64,000 bases of DNA, from contig JAHBXI010000002.1 of assembly GCA_019636515.1 (NCBI GenBank), positions 124,001 through 188,000 on the forward strand, read 5' to 3'. Below are positions 8,479 to 16,413 of this stretch, piece after piece. The first letter of the stretch is position 1, and each line of letters starts with the position of its first letter. The stretch is from Phycisphaeraceae bacterium. Its GTDB lineage: Bacteria; Planctomycetota; Phycisphaerae; Phycisphaerales; UBA1924. Below the pieces are notes generated by a model, which worked only from the letters and a program-made list of their open reading frames with translations, did no database searches and was not told the DNA's origin. A program made the translations under genes and the position numbers.

Positions 8479-9717
8479 ATGCTCCGCGTGGACCTGTCCG
8501 GGGCTATCCCCGGCATGCGACTCGCCATGCCGATCCATCATCCGCGCCGTCCGGGCGCGGTGTTGCTGCGCGCGGGGTTCGAACTCGACACGCCCAGCAT
8601 CGCCAAACTCCGAGAATTGCGGGTTCACGAGGCCTGGATCGAGTGCCCGGGGGTTGAGTTCATGGCCGACTTCGTCAGCCCGTCGGTGCAGCGTGCCTGC
8701 CACGGGGTTGCGGGTGCGATCGCCTCGGCGCTGGCGCCGGCCTCGGCGGGGGTGGACCCGGTCCTGGACTTTCGATCCTACAAGCGGGCCGTGGTCTCCC
8801 TGCTCGAGAAACTCGCCGAGAACCGCTCGGCGGCGCTGTTCCTGGGCGAGATCGGACGGTCGGGGAGTGTTTCGCTGCGTCATGCCTGCAACGTGGCGCT
8901 GGTGAGCGTGCTGGTGGGGCTGAAACTCGACGACTACCTCATCCGGGAGAGGCCGAAACTGTCTTCGTACGAGGCCCGCGACGTTTCCAACCTGGGGGTC
9001 GGATGCCTGCTCCACGACGTCGGGATGTTGCGGCTCGACGCCCGTACGGTGGACCTCTGGCACCGCACGGGATTGGAGGATGACGCGGCCCTGCGCGCCC
9101 ACGTGACCCTCGGGCATGAACTGGTGCACGCGGGGGTGGATCCGTCCGCCGCCGCCGTGGTGCTGCACCACCACCAGAAATTCGATGGCACGGGCTTCCC
9201 GACGGTGGTAACACCCGGCCCGGGCCGTCCGCTGCGCGGGGCGGAGATCCACGTGTTCGCCAGGATCGCCGCGGCCGCCGACCTTCTCGACCGCCTGCGA
9301 CACCGCCGCGAGGTGGGCGACGATCCCGACGATCGTCCCGTGCGCCCGATGGTCCGGTCGCTGGCGATGCTCCTGCGAGAGCCGTACCGATCGTGGATTG
9401 ACCCCGTGGTGCTTCGGGCGCTGCTGACGGTGGTTCCGCCGTACGCCCCGGGGACCCGGGTGACGCTCAGCGACGGGTGCGAAGGGGTGGTGATCGGGTG
9501 GAACCCGGCCGACCCGTGCCGGCCGACGGTCGCGGAGATCGTGGCCCCGCGACGAGTCGGAACGGCGCGTCCGCACGCGACGAACGTTCACATCGACCTG
9601 TCGCGCAACGCCGACCTGTTCATCGCCAGGGCCGAGGGGCACGACGTGGCCGAGGACAACTTCACGCTCCCGGTCGAGGCAAACGCGTCGTCTTTGGCGG
9701 GCTGGCTTCGGCTCTGA
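8479..9717 (+). CDS. HD-GYP-like domain protein
   Basis: A 412-residue protein whose central half (about residues 120-300) is an HD-domain hydrolase of HD-GYP type: 'LLHDVGMLRLD' near residue 175, a 'HVTLGHELV' helix near 209, then 'LHHHQKFDGTGFP' near 226-240 and 'IAAAADLLDRL' near 262. Canonical HD-GYP proteins degrade cyclic di-GMP and read HDIGK and GYP at the signature positions. Here they read HDVGM and GFP, so substrate and activity are uncertain. The N terminus (about residues 1-60) resembles the small N-terminal domain often found before such modules. A c-di-GMP link would fit the PilZ protein at 41.5 kb and the pilus genes, but that is inference. Confidence 0.72.
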   Translation: MLRVDLSGAIPGMRLAMPIHHPRRPGAVLLRAGFELDTPSIAKLRELRVHEAWIECPGVEFMADFVSPSVQRACHGVAGAIASALAPASAGVDPVLDFRSYKRAVVSLLEKLAENRSAALFLGEIGRSGSVSLRHACNVALVSVLVGLKLDDYLIRERPKLSSYEARDVSNLGVGCLLHDVGMLRLDARTVDLWHRTGLEDDAALRAHVTLGHELVHAGVDPSAAAVVLHHHQKFDGTGFPTVVTPGPGRPLRGAEIHVFARIAAAADLLDRLRHRREVGDDPDDRPVRPMVRSLAMLLREPYRSWIDPVVLRALLTVVPPYAPGTRVTLSDGCEGVVIGWNPADPCRPTVAEIVAPRRVGTARPHATNVHIDLSRNADLFIARAEGHDVAEDNFTLPVEANASSLAGWLRL

Positions 9718-9817
9718 GTCCTGAGAGGGGGGGGCATCCCGAGAGGACCGCGCCGAACCCGCGTGAACCAGGAGAGCCTTTCCGGGCGCCCCGGCCCCCT
9801 GTCCCCGGGACAAGAGG

Positions 9818-11929
9818 TCAGTGGCCTTCCTTCGTGGCCCGCAGGACTTCATCCACGGTGGTCAGTCCCTTGCCGACCTTCTTCAAGCCATCCTGCTGGA
9901 GCGTCGCCATGCCGCGCTCGATGCAGATGCGGGTGAACTCCGGCGCGCTGGGGTTGCGCGCGATGATGTCGCGGAGTTGGTTGTCAACGGCGAGGAGTTC
10001 GTACAGACCCACGCGGCCGGAGTAGCCGATCTTGCGGCACTTGTCGCACCCCTTGGGGGACCAGACCAGTTCGGTGTCCATCGCCTGCATCTCGAGGAAC
10101 TCCCGGAGGGTATCGGCGGGCGGCTCCTGGACCTTGCAGGCCGGGCACAGGCGGCGGATGAGACGCTGGGCCAGGACGGCGTTGACCGCCGCCGAGGCCA
10201 GGAACGGCTCGACGCCGATGTTGACCAGGCGGGTGATCGAACTGGGCGCGTCGTTGGTGTGGAGCGTGCTGAGAACCAGGTGGCCGGTGAGGGCGGCCTG
10301 GACGGCGGTGTGGGCGGCCTCGTGGTCACGGATTTCACCGAGCATGATGACGTCGGGGTCCTGGCGGAGCAGGGCCTTGAGGGCCTTGGCAAACGTCATC
10401 CCGATCTTGTCGTGGGTCTGGGTCTGGGTGATCCCGTCGAGGTGATACTCGACCGGGTCCTCGACGGTCGAGATGTTCATCGAGGTCTTGTCCAGTTTCC
10501 GGAGCGACGCGTACAGGGTCGTGGTTTTACCCGAGCCGGTCGGGCCGGTCACAAGCACGATGCCGTGCGGCGACTCGATCTGCTTGCGCCAGACCTCGAG
10601 GATGTCCTCGTCAAAGCCGAGTTGCTCGAGTTCGACGTTGATGGACTTGGTGTCCAGGATGCGCATGACCGTCTTCTCGCCGTACCCGTTCGGCAGCGTC
10701 GACACGCGCAGGTCGAGTTTCCGTCCCTGGACCATGCACCGGATGCGTCCGTCCTGCGGCAGGCGGCGCTCGGAGATGTCCAGGTTGGCCATGATCTTCA
10801 GCCGGCTTGTGATCGCCGCGCCCATCGACGCGGGAGGGTTCATCGTCTCGAAGAGTTCACCGTCGATGCGGAACCGCACGCGCACCTTCTTCTCCGACGG
10901 CTCGACGTGGATGTCGCTGGCGCCGTCCCGAACCGCCGAGTGGATGATGTGGTTCACGTACTTGATGACCGGGGACTCGGCGGCCTCCCGCTCGAGGTTC
11001 AATTCCTCGGACTTCTTTGACTCGACCTGCACGTCCCCCTCGCCGACCTCGGCGAGCATCTCCGACAGGTCGATCGCCGGGGTTTCGTCCCTCCCGCCGC
11101 CGACGATCTCCAGCGCGCCCCGCACGTCGAAGGCGGGGGCCATGACAAACTTGACGCCCCCGACCCGCAGGCGCTCCTTGATCTCATCGACCAGGAAGAC
11201 CCGCTTGGGGTCCGGCGTCGCGATCACCACGCGCGAGCCCTCCGTCCGCAGCGGGATGACCACGTGCTGGCGGCAAAACTCGGGCGTCAGACGCTGAAGG
11301 AGGGTCCCTTCAAATCCACCCGACAGGCCCAGGTCCAGCCGGATGCGCTCGAACGGGATGCGTGACGCCAGGGCGACGCACTCGAGCACCGCGGCCTCGT
11401 CGGCCCCGTTCTCGATCAGAACATCCACCAGCCGCTTGTTGGGGGACTGCCGGCAGATCTGCTGGGCGCTCTGGAGTTTGTCGGCGCCCACGGCCCCGCG
11501 TGACAGCAGCAGGTGCTCGAGAGATACCGTCTCGTCCGTGTGGGGCGTCGAGCCGGCCGCCGCCACCGGGTCGGCCGCGGCGGCCTTGATGTCCTCCTCG
11601 GGGTCATACACCGTCGTCGCCGCCGGTCCTACCGCGCAAGGCGAGGGAGAGCAGGGGCGGTTGTTCGCGGGCGGCCGAGGATCCGGGGCTGGCCCGGTCC
11701 CGACGTCCTCGCGCGGTTCGGCGGCTCGGGCCGACGGAGGATCACGGAACAGCCGCTGATTTGTTGGCGTCGGAGGCAGTGGAGAGAAGGTCCGCTCGCT
11801 CTGGGGTGGACCCGGATGGGGCTGCTCTCCGCCGGGGTCTTGCCTGGGGGCGTGGCGTGGCTTTTTCCGCTGGTCCGCCTCCGCCAGGCCCAGTTCGTTC
11901 AGGATGTCGTCGATGGAGTGCTTGGCCAC
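9818..11929 (-). CDS. pilB: type IV pilus / type II secretion assembly ATPase (PilB/GspE family)
   Basis: A hexameric motor ATPase that polymerises pilin-like subunits at the inner membrane. Of 703 residues, about 1-130 are a proline-rich, probably disordered extension; about 135-280 are the GspE N-terminal domain; 310-700 are the ATPase. Walker A is 'GPTGSGKTT' at about 462-470, the Asp box 'STVEDPVEYHLDG' near 487, Walker B 'DPDVIMLGEIRD' near 525, and a tetracysteine zinc site is formed by 'CPAC' near 602 and 'CDKC' near 632. The start is a GTG ('cac' at 11927-11929). It is the last gene of the pilM-N-O-P-like operon, 36 bases after the previous stop. I use the pil name because of that operon; gspE is the alternative. 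Confidence 0.88.
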   Translation of the reverse strand: MAKHSIDDILNELGLAEADQRKKPRHAPRQDPGGEQPHPGPPQSERTFSPLPPTPTNQRLFRDPPSARAAEPREDVGTGPAPDPRPPANNRPCSPSPCAVGPAATTVYDPEEDIKAAAADPVAAAGSTPHTDETVSLEHLLLSRGAVGADKLQSAQQICRQSPNKRLVDVLIENGADEAAVLECVALASRIPFERIRLDLGLSGGFEGTLLQRLTPEFCRQHVVIPLRTEGSRVVIATPDPKRVFLVDEIKERLRVGGVKFVMAPAFDVRGALEIVGGGRDETPAIDLSEMLAEVGEGDVQVESKKSEELNLEREAAESPVIKYVNHIIHSAVRDGASDIHVEPSEKKVRVRFRIDGELFETMNPPASMGAAITSRLKIMANLDISERRLPQDGRIRCMVQGRKLDLRVSTLPNGYGEKTVMRILDTKSINVELEQLGFDEDILEVWRKQIESPHGIVLVTGPTGSGKTTTLYASLRKLDKTSMNISTVEDPVEYHLDGITQTQTHDKIGMTFAKALKALLRQDPDVIMLGEIRDHEAAHTAVQAALTGHLVLSTLHTNDAPSSITRLVNIGVEPFLASAAVNAVLAQRLIRRLCPACKVQEPPADTLREFLEMQAMDTELVWSPKGCDKCRKIGYSGRVGLYELLAVDNQLRDIIARNPSAPEFTRICIERGMATLQQDGLKKVGKGLTTVDEVLRATKEGH

Positions 11930-11965
11930 GCCCGATTGTCCTCTTTTCGAGCCGACCTGGGATGA

Positions 11966-12676
11966 TCACCTTGCCGGTCGCGAGGTCCGCGACGGGGTCT
12001 TGCGTACCTGCTTGGCGGACTTCTGACCGATGGTCAGTTCGTAGAGTTGGTCATCGACGGCGACGATCACGGTGCGGCCGTCGATCTGCGTGATCGTGAA
12101 CAGGTCATCGACCACGTCCCCGACGCGGTAGGTCTTCGAGCCGATGCTCGCGATCCGGTCTTCCCTTCCCCCCACGATGCCGTTCAGGTGGAGCGACTCG
12201 AGAGCGGCCTCGAGGCGCTGCGCGCGGATGAGTTTTTCCTGGGCGAGACGCTCGGCGAGTTCACGCGCTTCGTCACGGGTTTCCTCGGTCCTCTTGGTGG
12301 AGCCAAGCGGGGCAAGGCTGAACGGGTTCTTCCCTGGACGGTGGCGGGAGGCCGCCTGCACGGACTGCGTCGATTCGATCTCGGACATGACCGCGGCGAG
12401 CCTGCCCGCGTCGGCGGCGGAGGGACCCCCGACGGGGATCATGGAAGAGTCGGTGTCGAAGGTCATGCCCGCCTGCATGCCGATCCGCCGCATGCCCAGC
12501 AGCGAGGCGCACCCGATCGCGACAACCCCGGCCGCGACGGCGATGTGGAGCGGGATGCGCCGACGCCGTGAGGATGCGGGAACCGCCCCCTCCACCGGGC
12601 GATCGGAGGAGCGCAGTTCGGCCAGGAACGACGAGGCGGGCGCGGCGACGGGGCTCGATGGGTCGGGTGTGCTCAC
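11966..12676 (-). CDS. PilP/GspC-like pilus assembly protein
   Basis: A 236-residue inner-membrane protein: a short cytoplasmic N terminus, one membrane segment at about residues 40-58 ('IAVAAGVVAIGCASLLG'), a linker, and a C-terminal beta-domain ('GIVGGREDRIASIGSKTYRVGDVV', then 'DDQLYELTIGQ'). That domain resembles the HR domain of GspC or the periplasmic domain of PilP, which link the inner-membrane platform to the secretin. The start is the GTG at 12676 that overlaps the pilO stop as GTGA. The frame stays open far upstream, to 12994, but that extension only shadows pilO. Position between pilO and pilB supports the call; sequence similarity alone is weak. Confidence 0.6.
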   Translation of the reverse strand: MSTPDPSSPVAAPASSFLAELRSSDRPVEGAVPASSRRRRIPLHIAVAAGVVAIGCASLLGMRRIGMQAGMTFDTDSSMIPVGGPSAADAGRLAAVMSEIESTQSVQAASRHRPGKNPFSLAPLGSTKRTEETRDEARELAERLAQEKLIRAQRLEAALESLHLNGIVGGREDRIASIGSKTYRVGDVVDDLFTITQIDGRTVIVAVDDQLYELTIGQKSAKQVRKTPSRTSRPAR

Positions 12677-13284
12677 CGGCCACCGGCCTTTCGCGCCGGC
12701 GCGGCGCCCTTCTTGGGCGCGCCGGGGGCGTTGTTCGCGGCCGCGGCGTTGGCGGGCGACTGCTGGTAATAGATGCTCAGCGTGAACTCGGCCTTCATGT
12801 CCCCGTCGCCCTTGTCGTCGCGGCGAAGCAGCATGTTGGAGATCCGGGTGATGCGGGGGAGTTGCTCGACGCGGGCCAGGAAGTCGTAAAAGCCCTCCCA
12901 GTTGCCCGACAAGGTCATGTCCAGGGGCTGCTCCATGTACATGGCTTCCTGCCGGGGCTTGACGTTGGCCACGGTGGGGGCGTTGAGCCGGCACAGGACG
13001 GCGACGTCGGAGACCTGCCGGACGATGCTGTCCACCTCCTTGACGCCCGGGAACCGGCCCTCGATGGCGCGGATGCGGTCGTTCATCTCCTGGTTGGCCT
13101 CGGCGAGGTCCTGGTTCCGGCTGGTGTGCTGCTTGAGTTTCTCAAGCAGGTCTCGCTTGTGCGCGACCTCTCGTTTGGCCGTGTCGATGGCGGTGTTCTG
13201 CGGCCGGAAGACCAGCCACCAACTCGACAGCGGGATCGCCAGCAGCACCACGCCGATCAACCCCTCGCGGGTTCCCATCCTCAT
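12673..13284 (-). CDS. pilO: type IV pilus assembly protein PilO-like
   Basis: A 203-residue bitopic inner-membrane protein. It has a membrane helix at about residues 8-27, a coiled-coil stretch at about 33-80 rich in Lys/Glu ('KREVAHKRDLLEKLKQ'), then a ferredoxin-like periplasmic domain with 'LDMTLSGNWEGFYDFLARVEQLPRITRI' typical of PilO/GspM. It ends in an Ala/Gly/Lys-rich tail. PilO forms a heterodimer with PilN and connects to PilM in the alignment complex. It starts six bases after the pilN stop and overlaps the next gene by four bases, so translational coupling is likely. A second in-frame Met two codons in could also serve as start. Confidence 0.78.
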   Translation of the reverse strand: MRMGTREGLIGVVLLAIPLSSWWLVFRPQNTAIDTAKREVAHKRDLLEKLKQHTSRNQDLAEANQEMNDRIRAIEGRFPGVKEVDSIVRQVSDVAVLCRLNAPTVANVKPRQEAMYMEQPLDMTLSGNWEGFYDFLARVEQLPRITRISNMLLRRDDKGDGDMKAEFTLSIYYQQSPANAAAANNAPGAPKKGAAPARKAGGR

Positions 13285-13290
13285 GACGTC

Positions 13291-14109
13291 TTACTCCTTC
13301 TCCGAGGCCGCCGCGGAGCGCGACTCGACATCGGCCATCTGCGACGCCGGGTCCAGTCCGAACCCCTTGGGCGGTGACGCACGGAGGTTCGCCGTGATCT
13401 CGAACCGCCGCAGAAACACCCCGTCGATCTTCGCCTCGCGGATGTAGATCAGGTCCACGTTCTGCAGCAACGGGCACTCGTTGAGCCTGGTGAGGTAGTC
13501 GGTCACCTCCGCGTTCACGGCCGTCACGCCCGTGATGCTGATCTTGTGATCGAATCTCGGGGGCAGGATCTTCTCCCGTGGAGGCGGCGCCTCGGGCACG
13601 GCCCCGGGCTTGGCCCCGCCGGGCTTGCCCTTGACCACGGGGCTCTTTGAGCCCGAGAGCGTCCCGACCTTCCGGGGACCGGTCGCCGTCTTGGCCGGCT
13701 CGGGCTTTGGCGCTTCGACCCGCTTGCCCTCGAGCCGGAAGTCGAGCATGGTCATCCCCGGGGGCATGCGTGAGACCAGTTCGGACATCAGCAGCGAACG
13801 GGGCGTCTTCTCGACCAGCGCCGAGACGATCTCGGCCTTCTCCAGCATGACCTCGCGGTCGCGCTCGAGCGCTTCGAGTTGCTGGATCTTGAGTTTCTGG
13901 TCCTCGTACTCGGCGTGGACCGCCGCCGCCTCGGCGCGGACCGACCGCCAGCGCTGGTTGGTGACCAGGAAGGCCCCGATCACCAGCGTCATCACCACGC
14001 CGAACAGCACGATCCCGAGAACCCCGGCTCTCAGTTCGGCCCGCCGGGCCACGTACTCCTCGGGGAGAAAACTCCCGTTCATCTCGGTTTGATGGGTCGG
14101 GGTGAACAT
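13291..14109 (-). CDS. pilN: type IV pilus assembly protein PilN-like
   Basis: A 272-residue bitopic protein: an N-terminal 'SFLPEEYVARRAELR' segment (the counterpart of the 'NLLP' motif through which PilN binds PilM), a membrane helix at about residues 29-49, a coiled coil at about 55-100, and a periplasmic domain interrupted by a Pro/Lys/Gly-rich loop around residues 130-180 that is longer than in most PilN proteins. Both the ATG at 14109 and the one at 14082 could start it; the second places the 'FLPEEY' motif closest to the N terminus. It lies between pilM (28-base gap) and pilO (6-base gap). Confidence 0.78.
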   Translation of the reverse strand: MFTPTHQTEMNGSFLPEEYVARRAELRAGVLGIVLFGVVMTLVIGAFLVTNQRWRSVRAEAAAVHAEYEDQKLKIQQLEALERDREVMLEKAEIVSALVEKTPRSLLMSELVSRMPPGMTMLDFRLEGKRVEAPKPEPAKTATGPRKVGTLSGSKSPVVKGKPGGAKPGAVPEAPPPREKILPPRFDHKISITGVTAVNAEVTDYLTRLNECPLLQNVDLIYIREAKIDGVFLRRFEITANLRASPPKGFGLDPASQMADVESRSAAASEKE

Positions 14110-14137
14110 GTCGTTGATCCTGGTTGGGGGCCGTCAA

Positions 14138-15361
14138 TCACAGGGAGGTCGGGCACAGGCTCAGGCCGACCGCGACCGTCCACTCGGGATGCGGGGTCGA
14201 AAGGTCCACCCCGATGACGGGTTCCTTCCCCGTCCTGGAGAGCCGGGCGAGCGGATCGATGGTCTGGGCGGGGAGCCGGAGCGTTCTGGCGATGCGGCGG
14301 CACAAGGCCCGATCGGTGGCCCCTCCTCCCATGCACATCAGGCGGTCGATCCGAAGGTCCGACACCACCGACTCGGCATACCGCACGCACATCTGGACCT
14401 CGTCGGCAAGGATCTCGACCTGCTCGGCGATCTCGGGAAGGGGGGAATCCGGGAGTTCGTGCTCGCTCCGGGGAGCGCCTCGCCGGCGATCCTGCGGGAT
14501 CAGCGCCAGGACCCCGAGGCTCTCCGGCCGCGCCGCGGCCGCGACCGGCTCGGGCCGGCCCACGGGAGCGGGCTCGTCTTCCAGGCCCGCGGAGTGGTTG
14601 TGCCGAATGACCGCGGCCTCGGCGGCCGTACACGACCGGCGCTCCGCCAGGGCGGTGTCGATCACCGCGGTGCCGGCCTCGATGTTGCGCACGAACACCA
14701 CTCGCGTCCCTTGCGCTATGACGATCTTGGTCGCCGATTCGCCTATGTCGAGATAGACCGACCCCAGCACCGCATCATCCGCGCGCTTGGTCAGGTGATC
14801 GAGCCCGCGCACGGTCGCCATGAACTCCCCATGAACGCCCGCGATCTCGAGTTTGGCATGGCGCATGCCGGACATGATCAGGCTTACCAGTTCACGGCTG
14901 ACGGCCGTGCAGATGACCTCGTGCCGCGTGGAGTCGCTCGGCAGCGGGCCGACGTCGATGGCCTGGTAGACCAGCGCGGCCGGGTCGCACCCGAGTTGCT
15001 GGGCGATGGCCGACTGGGCATGGACCGTCACCGGGACGTCGGCGATACGCTCCATCTGCAGGTGCTTGCAGAAGGTTTGGGAAGCGGGGATCGCGCAGAC
15101 AACCTTGCGGCCCTTGAGTCCGAGTTTTCTGGAGAGATCGGCCAGTTGATCGAATTGGTGCCTCAGGCGGCCGCGGATGTCGTGGCGAAGTTCGGGTGGT
15201 GTGGCCGCGAAGCCGATCGCCTCCAGCACCGGCGCGGTGCCGGGCTGGATCGCCAGCACCTTGAGGCCCGACGAGCCCAAATCGACCGCCACCGGCGAAC
15301 CCGCCTGGCCAAACAGGCCGCTCAACAGGTCCATGGGTTTGAATCGCAGGCTCATGCCCAT
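14138..15361 (-). CDS. pilM: type IV pilus assembly protein PilM
   Basis: An actin-like cytoplasmic ATP-binding protein that recruits PilN and the motor complex. The N terminus has the phosphate-1 motif 'VAVDLGSSGLKVLAIQPG', and later 'SVYLDIGESATKIVIAQG' (phosphate 2) and 'RLMCMGGGATDRALC' (adenosine motif) mark the PilM/FtsA fold. The length is about 407 residues, somewhat above the usual 350. The frame is open to 15532, but the start is set at the ATG at 15361, where GAGG on the minus strand (15372-15375) lies ten bases upstream; a second ATG at 15355 is possible. First gene of the minus-strand pilus operon. Confidence 0.85.
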   Translation of the reverse strand: MGMSLRFKPMDLLSGLFGQAGSPVAVDLGSSGLKVLAIQPGTAPVLEAIGFAATPPELRHDIRGRLRHQFDQLADLSRKLGLKGRKVVCAIPASQTFCKHLQMERIADVPVTVHAQSAIAQQLGCDPAALVYQAIDVGPLPSDSTRHEVICTAVSRELVSLIMSGMRHAKLEIAGVHGEFMATVRGLDHLTKRADDAVLGSVYLDIGESATKIVIAQGTRVVFVRNIEAGTAVIDTALAERRSCTAAEAAVIRHNHSAGLEDEPAPVGRPEPVAAAARPESLGVLALIPQDRRRGAPRSEHELPDSPLPEIAEQVEILADEVQMCVRYAESVVSDLRIDRLMCMGGGATDRALCRRIARTLRLPAQTIDPLARLSRTGKEPVIGVDLSTPHPEWTVAVGLSLCPTSL

Positions 15362-15538
15362 CGGACAGGGACCTCGCCGTTGAACGTGAAGGACGCGGGA
15401 CGACCGGCTGATGGAGTATTCGGTTGCCCGGGCATGGATCTCTCCCGGACAACGCCGCATCGCCCCCCGACGGCGAGCCGCCGACCGGAATAGCCCGCGC
15501 ACACGGAGCCACCTCCGCCACCGAACCACCACGGATCC

Positions 15539-16258
15539 TCACAGTCCGGAGGCAAGGTCCGATAGGCGGCCCAGCGCCGCGCGCATATCCCACGTCTGGC
15601 GGTCCCGATCCCCGGTGGTGTTGCTGATGGCGCGCAGTTCGATGAACGCCACGTTTCTCCGCGCGGCGACCAGCCCCACCGCGGCCCCTTCCATGCATTC
15701 GGCGATGGCTCCGGTCCGTCCCGACAGGATGTCGGCGAGTTCATCCGTGCCGGAGCAAGCCGACACGGTCGCGATCGGGCCGGTGGCGTCCACAAGCGGC
15801 GTGAGGGCCTCAAGCAGCCCAGGGTCGCTGACGGCCGCGTCCGCCGAGCCTCCAAAAACCGGGAATCCGATCGCCGGGCAATCGAGGAAACCGCCAGGGG
15901 TGATTACCCCCTCGTCGGCCAGGACGCTCCTGGTCCCCGCGACGGTTGAGCCCATCAAGGTCGCGCCCCGCGGGGGATAGGCCCCCGCCACGCCGATGGA
16001 TAGGACCGCGGAGTGGATCTTCGGATCAAGTGCAAGGGCCGTGGCGGCGGCGGCGTTTGACTTGGAGATGCCCGTGAGCAGGATGTCCCACGGGCCAACC
16101 TGGGTGGTCGTCCAGAGGGCGGGAACGGAGGTAGGCCGACCTCCAAGTCCGATAAGCACGGCGCGGCACTCGCTGGCGGCGGCGACGGCAAGAAGAACCC
16201 GGCGTCCGTGGGTCGTGATGGGGGTGAGAGCGCCAACGGTCATGATGCGAGGAAACAT
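15539..16258 (-). CDS. mqnB: futalosine hydrolase
   Basis: MqnB cleaves futalosine to hypoxanthine and dehypoxanthinyl futalosine in the alternative menaquinone pathway. The 239-residue protein has the nucleoside-phosphorylase-like fold, with 'ILLTGISKSNAAAAT', 'SIGVAGAY', 'CMEGAAVGLVAARR' (the catalytic/ribose-binding MEG region) and 'ELRAISNTTGDRDRQTWDM' at its end. That last wording is typical of MqnB rather than MTA/SAH nucleosidase. The ATG at 16258 is preferred over the far-upstream 16399 because the extra residues look non-coding; an ATG at 16243 is also possible. Together with aroC and the UbiD-type decarboxylase it indicates use of the futalosine route. It is divergent from the adaptor genes. 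Confidence 0.82.
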   Translation of the reverse strand: MFPRIMTVGALTPITTHGRRVLLAVAAASECRAVLIGLGGRPTSVPALWTTTQVGPWDILLTGISKSNAAAATALALDPKIHSAVLSIGVAGAYPPRGATLMGSTVAGTRSVLADEGVITPGGFLDCPAIGFPVFGGSADAAVSDPGLLEALTPLVDATGPIATVSACSGTDELADILSGRTGAIAECMEGAAVGLVAARRNVAFIELRAISNTTGDRDRQTWDMRAALGRLSDLASGL

Positions 16259-16413
16259 CACCCAAAGCGAAGCGAATAAAGGTGTTCGTGCGAACCCCAA
16301 CCATAGACTACCGTTCAAATCAAGGCCCGTCTTGAACCGGGCAGTCTTCGTACTCGGGGTCGATTGACGGACGAATTGTGCGGGATGTGTTTGGTTCATG
16401 GAGCAGACGACCG

